Positions 12,865-23,830 of a stretch of DNA of 64,000 nt are shown piece by piece. The notes beneath the pieces were generated by a model. It was not told the origin of the DNA and made no database searches. It saw only the letters and a list, made by a program, of their open reading frames with translations. Numbering within the stretch: the first letter of the stretch is position 1; every line of letters begins with the position of its first letter. Both the position numbers and the translations under genes were made by a program. The DNA is from Apoderus coryli (lineage: Eukaryota; Arthropoda; Insecta; Coleoptera; Attelabidae): the NCBI GenBank assembly GCA_911728435.2, contig OU452210.1, forward strand, positions 9,238,001 through 9,302,000, in the 5' to 3' direction.

Positions 12865-12939
12865 CGACTTTCATTTAAATTAAATTAATTAAATCGTTTA
12901 TTTTCTAAATTTAGGTAATTTAAATATTCAATAATATAA

Positions 12940-13520
12940 TAATAATTTTATTGAACCAAAAAGAATTTACAAACTCCACATAGGTTCATCCTTTACATTT
13001 ATATTTACATATCAATTTTACTTGTTTTCCTATTTATAACTAACCCTTAATTAGGATAAATTAACTACACCATAATTATAATTATAAAGATAACGAGAGA
13101 GAAAAAAAAAACAAAACACCAGTCATGAATACAAAATGAAATTAAAACAAGAAAAGGAAACAGTCATATGCGATTAAGCAGAACTCTTTAAACTCCATTT
13201 TAAAACCCTTTTAAAAACTTTTGGTTGTAGTTCCTTTATACTAGATTCTAGATTATTATATAATTTGACACCTTTTACCAGGATCGATCTATTTAATATA
13301 TTTGAATGTGCAAGATTTATCCTTTGAAATATTAATTAAGATAAATAAACTGTTATTTAAGTGTAAAAGTAATATTTCTGCGACGTTTCTGTCATTTACC
13401 TTCCTCGTATGACTCTTTGTGACAAGCTATATATTTCCGAATAATTTTTTTTATTTTTATTTAAATTATTCCATATTTCGAATAAGACCTCTTTTCCACT
13501 ATTTACGAACGCCTATTTAT
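12940..13520 (-). mobile_element. LINE 3' end fragment
   Basis: On the minus strand the frame reads LVKGVKLYNNLESSIKEL then KVFKRVLKWSL (about 13180-13290), the extreme C terminus of a Jockey/CR1-like ORF2 with its FK..LK..L pattern, followed by an AT-rich 3' UTR to about 12940. The catalytic part is missing. It lies directly downstream (minus-strand sense) of the next LINE, so two LINE tails are stacked. Confidence 0.6.
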
Positions 13521-13689
13521 GCTAGTTTTTTTATGATACATTTACGTTCAGGAATAAATTAAAACGTTCTGTATTAGGTAGTCTTATGAAATATATATTT
13601 TTCAAAAAATTAAAAATAATTTGTAGACATACATCAACAAACAAAACATATAAAACATAAGAATAATAATTAATAAATACAGGTACATC

Positions 13690-14475
13690 GTCAAATAAAT
13701 AAATAAATAAAAAAATCAATTAAGATACTTAAAGTAAATTAATTAAGTAAATATTCTACAGTTCAATATATATAGAAAACACACAATACAAACTACTATC
13801 CAGTGTGTGAATCGCTCAAAAATTAATGCAAATTAAAAAACTCACCTACTGTATAAAAAGCGTTTTCTAACAAATACGTTTTTAGAGCTTTACGGAATCG
13901 GGGAAGAGATGATAGCAATTTGATTTCCATTGGCAGATGGTTGTGCATTTTTGTTGCATTGTATAGGATCCAGCTTTTGATTAATACGCCCAAATTGCGT
14001 TGCACAGCATGTTGGATTCGAAGAGTGAAAAGTAGACTGTTAAGGAAGTTGACAAGTTAAGTTCTTTGGAAACTGATCTTAACGCAAAACAGGCAGAGCT
14101 TAATTTTTTTGATAACGCATCAATGTGCAACTTCCACTTCAGGGAGCTGTCAACAACAAGGCCCAGAAATTTCACAGAAGAAACGACGTCAATAGTGGAA
14201 TTATTAAGTTCAAAAGACTGCAGCGCACCTTTATATGACACAGATTTTGTTTTCGCAGTGTTCAAGCACAACAGGTTGGAGTAACACCATGATTTGTTGG
14301 TGATTAAGTCTTTGGATATGGTACTATCCGGGCCGCACTAAGTGAAACTAGTATCATCAGCAAAGAGACATACTTTACCGCTGATGTCTAGGCACGTAAT
14401 GTCGTTATTATAAATAGGAAATCGTGGGCCTAACCCTAAGCGATTATCATTTGTTCCCAAAACTGGAAAAATAAC
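13690..14475 (-). mobile_element. 5'-truncated LINE, reverse transcriptase palm to C terminus
   Basis: The minus-strand frame retains GLGPRFPIYNNDI and the catalytic box VCLFADDTSF (codons about 14372-14345), with an in-frame stop shortly after. It continues through CLNTAKTKSV, VKFLGLVVDSSLKWK and HIDALSKKLSSACFALR, then after a frameshift near 13990 YNATKMHNHLPMEIKLL and FRKALKTYLLENAFY. The truncation lies near 14475. The AAATAAATAAATAAAT-like run near 13696 may be the tail. Not functional. Confidence 0.85.
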
Positions 14476-14993
14476 TCCGTGGGAAGAAATTTACAAGCGA
14501 TGAAGAAGTTAAGTTTGAGCGTATTTTTCGGCGAACCATTCAACACTTTTTTATGAAGGTAGAAACAAATTAATCGATAGATCTGATCAGTGTATTAGGG
14601 TAGAAGGTGAATATATTATTGAAAAAGAAAAATAATATTCCATTTTTATTTTCTACCCCTATTCCGTTGGATTAAAACGCTCCCTCGTATATTATACATA
14701 TATTTGGAGGTCAATAATGTCTTATCTGGACCTCAGACGAATAATAATATTATTACGCGATCACGATAGTGAAAGTGGTATAAATATGGTTACTTTCCCT
14801 TGCTCTTATAACGTAATACTGACTTAACAATGGAGTATTATGAATACGGTATTACAACTCATATAACAGCTTTTTCCATGTTTGATTTAACTAGAGAATT
14901 AAAATTAAAATAAATTTTTATTTCAACAGCAACTGATGGTAATTATTATTTTTAAGTTTAACATTTTAGGCAAACATTCTTAACGGGCCTATA

Positions 14994-15172
14994 TACAGGG
15001 TGTTTCAAAAAAACGGGGCAATAGTTAAGGGTGATTTTATTTTATTATAAAAAGTTCTCATAAACATATGGCGTTACTAGAATTTTTTCATATGATTTTT
15101 CTTTAGTATCTACTAAATTTCAAATGATACGTGTATAAATTTGACAGCAATCTGACTTTCTGAAAAGGAACT
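14994..15172 (+). repeat. TACAGGGTG-ended repeat, copy A
   Basis: It starts TACAGGGTGTTTC and shares segments with 21118-21288 in the opposite orientation: AGTCAGATTGCTGTCAAATT, AAATCATATGGAAAAAATTC and CTAGTAACGCCATATG-type words (in copy A, as their complements). No protein is encoded. Confidence 0.65.
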
Positions 15173-15255
15173 ACCATCAACAGCGAGGATTACTGTGCAC
15201 TTTTGGAGCGGTTGAAGGCTGAAATCGCAAAGAAACGGCCACATTTGCAAAAGAA
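15173..15255 (+). pseudogene. Short mariner transposase fragment
   Basis: The plus-strand frame INSEDYCALLERLKAEIAKK then RPHLQKKKVFFF is a characteristic central part of mariner transposase, between the first and second catalytic Asp. The sequence before it is the unrelated repeat 14994-15172, and after it I see no continuation. It is an isolated fragment of about 80 bp. Confidence 0.75.
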
Positions 15256-15421
15256 AAAAGTGTTTTTTTTTTCATAAATTGACCTCAGAAATTTACCCCC
15301 TTAAATATTGCCGCATCTTTTTTAAACGCCCTGTATAATAAATTATTAATACAACAGAGTAGTTATTAAGTAATAATTGATAGTTTTGTGTTAGTTCGAT
15401 TGTCCTCGAGACTAAATTTAC

Positions 15422-15530
15422 CTGTTTGAAACCTTCAAGGTCCCAAGCTCCGTAGGGAAGTGAAAGTGGTCTTGCTTGAGCTGACACACACACAGCAACA
15501 GACACAACGGCTTATATGATGCCGAAAATT
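15422..15530 (-). promoter_or_regulatory. Candidate TATA-type promoter and first exon with a good donor site
   Basis: On the minus strand a CATATAAG box (about 15519-15512) is followed about 90 nt later by CAAACAG|GTAAATT, a strong donor at 15421/15420. An ATG at 15505 opens 28 codons up to that donor (MSVAVCVSAQARPLSLPYG, then AWDLEGFKQ). It could be a 5' exon of ken, which needs an upstream exon on this strand, or of an unknown gene, or chance. No downstream partner exon was shown. Confidence 0.2.
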
Positions 15531-18340
15531 ATTATATTCACTATAATCTACAATTTTCTTATCAAAATTACGTATTATTTTACAAGAGAAAATATCATAA
15601 AATATTTATTAACTAAAATATCGCAACCTCGTCAAACTAGGACCGCTTTCTTCGGGTTCGAACAGGACTTGTTCTAGGACTGTCAGGATTGCACGCAAGA
15701 TTTCAGACTGTTTGCGCATGATATTTGGGTCTTAATCACGAAAATATGGCTAGTAAAATGAATAATAACTTCATAATTACCAATGAAAATAAATTAAGAT
15801 AATCCATATCACTGGTTTTAACTTGATATGCATGCTAGAACCATTTAGTTCATTTGCGACGTCATGTAAGGGAGAAGATTGGTTAGAAATGCTACTGACA
15901 ATCTTATTAAAAGGCTCATATTCACATTCCAGCTTATCTAGAAAGATGAGACTTAGGTTTTTTATGAAGATATAATGTTAAAATGATCTCTCAGTTAAAA
16001 CCATAGGCGTAACATTTGACTAATATTTTCTATCTAATTTTTTTCACCTTTGAATTTTTGTATTTTTATTATGACGATCAAAAAAATTCTAGACAAAACT
16101 GCGTACCGTGTGTGAGAAAAATCTATGTCTGTGAGAATGAACTGTTCAATTCATGGTGTATATTTTTAGTTTACCTGATGTGATCGACAAATTTAGAAGC
16201 TTTAAAACCACAAATAGGCCAAGAAATTACAACCATCACCACGTAGGTATCATCGACAATTTAAGTTTAGTTAATAAAATAATGATTTTTAAAGTCTAAG
16301 CCACTGTGAGCTCCCTTTGGCATTTTTGTCCATACTTGACAGAGAAAAACACAGGGCAAGCGACCGCTCTGGATTTACACAAACAAAGATTTTGATTTTA
16401 ATCAGTTGTACTTAAATTATTGGCAATCTGCGCCTCTGGTGAAGAATATAGAATACGTAAGAAGTTAGTCAACAAATATAGCGCAATAAAATGAAGCTGT
16501 GATGATTGAGCACACAGAAAATATCCTTGAAACAAATGAACATCCGCTCTCCTCGTCCCAGGAATCATTCAAAGCTATTATTTGTTTATTATTAATTGAG
16601 ATGTAAATGAGTTTCCAGCTTATTTTTTTACATATATAATCAATTTTACCAAGGCTTTATAAAACGAAAAGAATCATAACAGTGTGATATTTTTTTTTTG
16701 TAAATATGCCTATAAAACATTTCCGGTAATTTTAACAACTTTCTTTTTTCACACCATGTTTGTGATTGAGTGAAAGCATTCATATACGGCCTCTTTGGCT
16801 ACAAACAGCCACTTTTTAAGTTCAGGCGAAATGACTTTTAAAGTACATTCAATCAGTTTAATTCTGTCAGTTTGACAATTAAATTTCCAGGACATTTGAT
16901 ATTTTGAAATATGTTAATATAACTTTTTTGTTTCTTAGGTGTTTATGTTCTTTTTTAAATAATATTTTTCTCTTTTCTATTTTATTCATTATCACAGGCC
17001 GTTTCGTCGCGCAATACTATTTCAAGTGTAAGAGCGAGATAAGATTGCTGACAGTGATAAATGATAAATCTTTCAAATGTTGAATATCCAGCAGCAAAGC
17101 TAAAAATGTGTTATTAAAAAATGATTACCCCAAATCATTTGTTGGGAAAATATAATAATAATACATTTATTTGCAGGAATTGATATTATGCAAAATGGAG
17201 TTGAAAACAATTTATACAGTTCTAAGTTCAAGCCCTAAAATACGAGTAGATAATACTGATGTTTGTTTGGTAATGTATGATTTTGTTATGATGAAGATCA
17301 GTACTTGTAGAAATGGTTAAACTACAATTATGGCCAGTAATGTTTTAATTAATTAACTGTAAATTGATTATACATTTATGTTTAACCAGAGTCTAAACTA
17401 GGCAGGCTGGTAATCACTTTTATTTTGTATTATTTAATTGGATGACCTCGTCGGTACATTACGTTTGTTGTAAAAAAGGAGGAGTAACGCTAATTTCACT
17501 AAATTGCTTTGTTCAAAGTGATAGGTATGAATTTACAAAAAAAAAAATGTGACAATGGACCAACCTTAAAATCAATTTATTAAAACATAAAAACAAACTT
17601 TGCATCAATTAGATTTAGTATTGTAATTTTATAATTAAGTAATATATAAGTTTTTGTGAAATAACAGATAAAATAGAAAACAACTACCCCACTGGCTAAT
17701 ACATAATATGTCTATTGTTTAAATCTGCATATTACTTTTCAAAATATCTTAGAGCTGCATCATTCCACGTTTAATTGACCAAGTTTGCTATTTAATTGAT
17801 GCATTTGTAGAGCAATTTATATCTATCTATTACATAAAAATAAATAGATGCTAATATTTACTTAGTAACAAAAAAAATGCATAAGTTTCTGTTCTAATTA
17901 TACGTAATAAGTGTAGATATGTCTTAATTAAACATTATTTAAATTTTTATTGAAATGACATTTCTGTTTGTATTGAATAATTAATTAACCATGATTGTTT
18001 CAAGTACTTGAAACACGTGATGATTAATATTTTGTTAATTAATAAATCTAACTCCAAAATGATTTAAATAGATCTATGAACAATTAACTTAAGTAGGTAT
18101 AGACACATTGACAGAACTAATTGCTTGTCCTGAAGGCGGTAGTTTCGGCCTGGAGGAACAAAGATACTACTAGGTTCAGATCGGCGAGTCATTTTGTGGA
18201 CCCAAATATGCTCCTACAGATCTCAAGTAAACAAATTAATTAATTTATGTATATTCTTTGGGTTTCGTTCGTTTACAATTAAAAACTTTTTTTTTTATTA
18301 TATGTTTTAAAACAACATTATGTCATCATTCTTACTGTCT
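15531..18340. other. AT-rich interval without recognised genes
   Basis: No coding similarity found. A segment at about 17180-17240 (ATGCAAAATGGAGTTGAAAA, GTTCTAAGTTCAA) recurs at 52847-52895, where it belongs to a LINE 3' region, so a LINE tail is probably present here too. Confidence 0.45.
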
Positions 18341-18346
18341 AATTAC

Positions 18347-18386
18347 AATACAACGTTTCGGCAATGTTTTTGCCTTCTTCAGGTAT
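18347..18386 (-). ncRNA. Hammerhead-ribozyme-like motif (CTGAAGA variant)
   Basis: Minus strand: ATAC, CTGAAGA, A, GGC-loop-GCC, GAAACGT, T, GTAT. ATAC and GTAT pair perfectly as helix I, a four-base change from the GCCA/TGGC seen elsewhere. ACGT is the self-complementary helix III segment, and the predicted site follows GTT. A single extra A separates the core from helix II. Confidence 0.45.
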
Positions 18387-18473
18387 ATATACAAATAAAA
18401 TACAAAGGAGTCCAACATTACCCTACTTGTCTAGTAATGAAACCAGCATAAATGGTGGTTTATATACTTACAA

Positions 18474-18762
18474 CCCCCTATTTTTTACGCCACTGGAATA
18501 AATTTATTTTTTTAATTCCCTGTTCATTTCTGGGTCTAAACTGAACAGTTTTGTAGGAATATCCCGCTAATCAAATCTCTGCAAGTAAAGGTAAGCTACA
18601 CAGTTGAACTTTTACTTGCAGACTTTTGTTTAGAGGTAAATTGCTGCAATACTGGTCACTTTTGACGCATAAAAAGTTGTTACTTTTTTAAGCAGAAATG
18701 AACAGGCAATTTAAAAAAAATCGAAAAATATATTTATTCCAGTGGCGTAAAAACTAGGGGGA
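18474..18762. repeat. Foldback/MITE with CCCCCTA ends
   Basis: The left end CCCCCTATTTTTTACGCCAC and the right end (complement CCCCCTAGTTTTTACGCCAC) are inverted copies extending about 65 bp inward, through TGGAATAAAT and CTGTTCATTTCTG. The centre contains a small inverted pair, CTGCAAGTAAAGGT / ACTTTTACTTGCAG. The CAGTGGCGTA word lies inside each arm. Non-coding. Confidence 0.7.
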
Positions 18763-19739
18763 TAAAAAGTGACACCAACCCCTATAGCATGCCACTGGTT
18801 AATTTAAAAAAAAATTGTATATGTCAAAATATGACTTTTTAAAAGAACACATCAGTCAATAAATTTAAAAAAAGGCGTTAAAGGCGTTTTCGAATTAAAG
18901 CAAATTTTCCAAATTTATGTTTTTGTTATTTGTCGTATTTTAAACTCATTTAATCTTGCGTTGCACGCCCTGGGGGTAAGCGGCATTGGGGAATCACCCG
19001 GTATGCTTGTAACTTCTAAACAAAAATAAATCGGACCCGTGATAATTAATAATTTTTTTTTAGAATTAACCCTGTTAGCATCTGTCATAGTTTTTCATAG
19101 AGCTTGTATAATTTGAAATCTTTGAGAGCCTGTTCTTCAAGATGTTATTAAGACTAAGAAGTACGCTTGAAATTGTTGCAAACTAAAAAGATTTTGACTG
19201 TATAGGAGTAGACATAAATAAATATCAAAGTTCTAAATGGCAATAACAAGTTTTTTTTGAGAAATTAAAACTGTGTATTTATATTTATACTTACTTATAC
19301 GATTATTTTCAAGCAATATTATGAAATTGTGTGAATATACATTTAAAGAGTATGATAAACTGAAAAGAGACAGAATTATGTAATTCACAAGTGAATTACA
19401 TAATATGTCTTTAACTTGTTAGTTAATGTTGCATTCGCGCGTTTCTACCTTTCTCCTAATTCCGATAAGAAACCAAAACCATTTTCGCATATTGAAAATT
19501 GTCATTCTACAACAAAATTTACTGGTTTATTTCTGTATCAGATATATTACTTTGCAGTTATACCTGTTTCATATAATATACCTTACATACCTTGGTACTA
19601 TTTCAAAATAAAACTATATTATATCTTTAGGGTAGAATCTTAACTTCTGGCAACTCTCTAATTGCAGAATGCAACTTTAATGTTTAAAAAATAATTTTAT
19701 CTAGGCGTTTTAGTTTTCAATGGGCGAATTTATGCTACT

Positions 19740-20146
19740 CTTTAAAACTACTATGCTATATTTATTCTCATTGTCTCGGTGAAACGGCAAAACGTCAGCC
19801 AACTTTTGACAAAAGATGCTCGCGTAGAATGTTCTTAGTTGTACTTTGGGAAACCTGCAATTCGAACCCTCAAGCGTCTACAGCTTAACTTGGGATCATC
19901 TTCAATTCTGTTTAAAAGTACCTCGTCGAGCTCAGCAGTTCTAATTGTACGTTGGCGTCCTTGATTAAAATTATGTCAATGAAAACTACCCGTTTCTCTA
20001 AGTTGCCGCTCAATATTCGCTAAAGTTCGATGGTTAGAAATTCTGCGGCCTGGATATTTTTCACGATAGCCTCTGACAGTCATACGTCTATTTCTCACAC
20101 ATATCCAGAAGTATGTCAACTTTCTTAGAGATAGAATAATGTTCCA
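19740..20146 (-). pseudogene. DUF4817-type transposon ORF fragment
   Basis: Minus strand from ATG 20146: MEHYSISKKVDILLDM, frameshift, GYREKYPGRRISNHRTLANI, ERQLRETGSFH, stop, then RTIRTAELDEVLLNRIEDDP. This is the helix-turn-helix pattern (YP.RR...R...IE..LRETGS) annotated as DUF4817 in many insect transposon proteins, followed by the start of a second DNA-binding segment. At least one frameshift and one stop break it. Confidence 0.65.
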
Positions 20147-20299
20147 TGTTGATAAGTACAAACTTTTATTTACGAATCACGCGCCATTTTTTTTTTTAAA
20201 TTTGCGTGAAAACACGCCAATAATAGTGGTTGTAATTCTCAGTTCTAAGATTAGTGAAAATCGATAAAGTTATTGTACAGTCATTTCATGGATATCCTG

Positions 20300-20395
20300 T
20301 AAAATGTCTTTAAATCACGAAGTTCCTCAAGGATCCAATTTGGGTCAGCTACTTCGCCTAATTTTCATAAACGGCCTCATTGATACCATCAGATT
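20300..20395 (+). pseudogene. Tiny LINE reverse-transcriptase fragment
   Basis: The plus-strand frame HEVPQGSNLGQLLRLIFING, then LIDTI, matches the GVPQGS.LGPLLF.IFINDL motif of non-LTR reverse transcriptases. Nothing recognisable flanks it, and it stops soon after. Confidence 0.6.
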
Positions 20396-21117
20396 GGGAA
20401 AAATTTAGTGGATATTAATCATAAACGCAAATATTTTGAAAAACCATATGAAAAGTAACTCTTGATTATTTGACTCAAAATATAACTATCTAGCGACCCT
20501 CGTAAATGGAAGGATCAGTTGACTAATCCTCGTATAATAACAGTGAAAATAAATATGAATAAGTTAATATTCACTGCAATTCATTCTTTTTGAATAGCCG
20601 AAAATAAAAGTTCTGATTCAATAAATTATGAAAAATTAGGTCTGCATTTAGTTGTGCACATGTGAAACAATTATTACATAAGTGTGTAACTTCTGTTGCG
20701 TTGGTTTTGGTGAAAGTAAACTGTATAAAACATTTTGTATGTGTACATATTAAGTCTTGAAGAGAACAAACATTAATTATGCAGAATGAATTAAAAAACA
20801 TTATTATTTATGATTTATTTGTAAATGTTGTTAATTTAAAAATTCGTCAAATTATTTTTCTTGAAATAAGTAAGATTCTAATTTCGTTATAAAAAAAGAA
20901 TATAAGTATAAAATGCATGAGAACCAGGTCATTTAAATCAAACGTGAGATTGTTATCTTTAAATAAAAGATCATATTGGTTAGCTAAGATTATTTTATCG
21001 ACAGTATGGATACTTCACTTCAATAATTATTTCATTTTTATGGCTTTTACTTGTCATCAGGGGTGCAGTCGACACAACGCAAAATATTAATCAGACTTGA
21101 GTATTTGCGAATCATAA

Positions 21118-21288
21118 GTCAGATTGCTGTCAAATTGATACACGTTTCGTTTGAAGGTTAGTATTAAATAAAAATCATATGGAAAAAATTCTAGTAACCC
21201 CATCTATGTTTCATCCTGTGGCCTTTTTGAGTATTGGGGTTTCTATTTAAGATTATTGTCTCATTGTTGATATTTTGCACACCCTGTA
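21118..21288 (-). repeat. TACAGGGTG-ended repeat, copy B
   Basis: Inverted relative to copy A (14994-15172). It ends CACACCCTGTA at 21288. It shares the CAGATTGCTGTCAAATTGAT block and the AAATCATATGGAAAAAATTC block with copy A. Confidence 0.65.
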
Positions 21289-21772
21289 TTAATATTTACC
21301 AAAACAGGTCAAAGTTATCCATTGTTACAGCTTTATTACGAGGGTTTCTCTTTATGTTTGTTCAAAATCTGGGAAGAAAAAACAAATTTAGGAAATAAAC
21401 AATTTTATTGCGTTTCAAACACAACATAACTTTTTTTTTTACAATGTTACTGTCTTAAAACTCTCACTGTCAACAAATTACTGCGCATGTCGAACTAACA
21501 AATGTCAAAATGGTACCTAAATGTCAAAAGCACCATCTATAGTGGTGGTTTGTAAAAATATAAAAAGTGACTCTCGTATCAACATTCACTTTCAGTAAAG
21601 CAGTGTTAGTGCTATGCATCTTGCGAAAGGCAGCAAAAAAAATTATGCATGTATCTGTTTGCGTATACGAGGGTTGCCTTTTATAATTCGGAATTAGACA
21701 ACAAAAACAAATATTAATCATCGAAAATCACTTTATTGTTTTTCAAAATATTCCCCATGAAGATCTATACAT

Positions 21773-22252
21773 CTATTGCATGCGTTTGAACCAATTGTCG
21801 AAGCACTTTTGCCAGTCTGATTGTGGTATCTCCAAAACATGCATTCTGAATGCAGCAACCGCTTCTTCAGGTGTCGAAAAACGTTGACCTCTCAGTTTGT
21901 TTTTTACATACGGGCATAAAAAGAAGTCATTCGGTGCCAAGTCACGACAATACGGCGGATGACTCAACAAATCGATGTTTTGGGTGCTCAAAAATGCAGT
22001 TGTTTGACCCGATGTGTGAGAGCTCGCATTGTCGTGGTCAAGAGTGATCCGTCTTCGGCGGTTGGTTTTCCTGTTTACTTGAAAGACAACTGGCAAACAA
22101 ATGGTTGTGTACCACTCAGAATTGACTGTTCTGCGTTGTTCTAGTGGTACGGTTGCGACATGTCCAGTTTTGCCGAAAAAACAGGCGACCATTTGCTTGG
22201 AAGTGCTTCGTGCGCGAGCAACTTTGGTTGGATTTGGCTCCTCTTGAAACAC
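21773..22252 (-). pseudogene. mariner transposase, C-terminal catalytic frame
   Basis: Continues the transposase after the frameshift: FQEEPNPTKVARARSTSKQM, then HVATVPLEQRRTVNSEWY, HDNASSHT and HPPYCRDLAPNDFFLCP, ending FDNWFKRMQ. Catalytic Asp residues 2 and 3 are both present. Confidence 0.88.
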
Positions 22253-22746
22253 CTCTGCTGTTTACTTTCGGGCTCATACGCGTAAATCCACGATTCATCA
22301 CCTGTCATAGACGTGTTTCGAAGCACCGCGGTCGTATTTTTGAGCATTTCTTTCGACCAATCGACACGAGCGATGGACAAATTGTGTGGGATCCAACGCG
22401 AACAAATTTTCTTGACAGTCAAATGTTTATGCAATATTGAATGTAAGCTGGTCCCACTAATGCCTAAGGTTGTCTCAATCTCTTGATAGGTCACATGACG
22501 ATCTTGCAATATCAGTTCGCACACAGCATCAATGGTTTTCGGAACAACAACTGATTTTGGACGACCTTCACGAAATTCGTCTTGGAGTGAACTACGACCA
22601 CGATTGAATTCACCATACCGTCGATAAACACTGATCATTGATGGAACTTCGTCAAAAATTGAATTAAGTTCATCCATGTACTGTTGCTGACTTAATCCAC
22701 GTCGAAAGTTGTAAAAAATAATCGCATGTTCACGATTTAATTCCAT
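22141..22746 (-). pseudogene. mariner transposase, N-terminal frame
   Basis: 201 codons from ATG 22746. It carries the paired helix-turn-helix DNA-binding domain and the first catalytic Asp (GDESWIY). True similarity ends near 22250, and the remainder of this frame is out-of-frame translation after the 10-nt deletion. Confidence 0.88.
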
Positions 22747-23589
22747 TTTTCGGCCGAGATTAATCTTTTAAGTTACTGTAAACAACACAAATAGCGCTCG
22801 TATGTCAAAACGTTCTGAGTACGTATAACCTCAAAAATGTCCAACTTTACGATAGAGCTTTCAGTTGCCAGATTGCAACACCAGGGTTGCCAAATCCCGA
22901 AATATAAAAGGCAACCCTCGTATGATTGTCCGGTTAAAAAAAAAAATGTTTGTTTTATAAGAAAAATGTAAAGTAATTTTACTTTATTTAATCCTTGTGT
23001 CCGTACATTTTTCGTAATATTCTACAGAATAATGCACTTATATTTTTCAATACATTAAATTTGTACTACTAAGCCATTAACACCAGTTATAGGTACATGA
23101 TAATCATTAAATATAATTGCGTTAAATTTATTAACAGATAAGTCTTGTAGCTTTGTTAAAAAGTATACTTACTTTTTTTTTTAAGGCTAAGCAAATTATT
23201 ATTCAAAGTCCATTATTATTATTTTGTTCATTTAAATGTATTGTTTGACATAAATTATTGGCAATTTATATAAACGAAATTATGTCTGGCCTTACATGCA
23301 TATACTACACTTATTACAAAACACAAATTTGAATGAGAATTTTACTTGTAAATACTTATACAAACTTAAAAATCTCAATACCACATCATACTTCTGTGCC
23401 CTATAGAGCCGTTGATTTAGATCAGAATTAGTGAACTATTTATAAAATATTTTCACCCCCTTAAATTTTAATTTGCTCAATCGAGCTTTAGTAGCTCTTC
23501 CTTGGGATGGATTAGCTCTTACTTTCAGTATTACGTTAAAAATTAGTCACTCTTTCCAAGGAGTTTGAGTCAATTTCAAAGGCAAAGCC

Positions 23590-23830
23590 TCCCCCACATA
23601 GTTACCCATAATTATAGTTTTCTGATGACACGGGAGAGTTATAATAATGATTTTCGTCGGAGATAAACCAGTGTTCAATCAAACATACAAAATCAAATTT
23701 ATTTTGAATTAAATATACATCCAAATCTGGAACCTTATTTCTAATACACTGAATTTTCTGGTGCATCACAGGACTACTTAGGATTCCATTTAGTTTCAGC
23801 TGAACACACAAATTAAAGTGTTTGTTTGAA
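23590..23830 (-). pseudogene. LINE endonuclease N-terminal fragment
   Basis: The minus-strand frame contains KIQCIRNKVPDLDVYLIQNK and FDFVCLIEHWFISDENHYYN, the start of the apurinic-like endonuclease domain of Jockey/CR1-type ORF2 (Q.N..SI..K...L......D...L.EHW pattern). The rest of the element is absent, which is unusual because LINE copies normally lose the 5' end. Confidence 0.7.

Larger units (their letters stand above)
12003..12880. repeat. Foldback element 1 with hammerhead-like motifs in both arms
   Basis: The two halves are inverted copies. The outer ends read AAATGAAAGTCGAATCTCC (12005 onward) and its complement (ending near 12879). Inner arms carry the word CATATTGATAACTAAGAATG and its complement. 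The centre is at about 12500-12580, around GTCGATGACGTTC. In the left half a block of about 165 bp is present twice in tandem (about 12152-12316 and 12317-12485), so the left half is longer. The right arm lacks about 34 bp next to its ribozyme-like motif. No coding capacity. Confidence 0.8.
21666..22922 (-). mobile_element. Near full-length mariner element with TIRs and TA duplication
   Basis: The element 21668-22920 (1253 bp) is flanked by TA on both sides. The terminal repeats, about 28 bp, begin CGAGGGTTGCCTTTTATA. The transposase is on the minus strand: ATG at 22746, HTH region (FYNFRRGLSQQQYMDELN; VTYQEIETTLGISGTSL), first catalytic Asp in TGDESWIYAYEPE, then a frameshift near 22250. The second frame (to 21773) holds LDHDNASSHT and DLAPNDFFL with 34 residues between the two Asp, the mariner D34D signature. 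Compared with the copy at 53094, this one lacks a net 10 nt just after the EPESKQQ codons, which explains the frameshift. It is probably a mellifera-like mariner, not autonomous as it stands. Confidence 0.93.
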
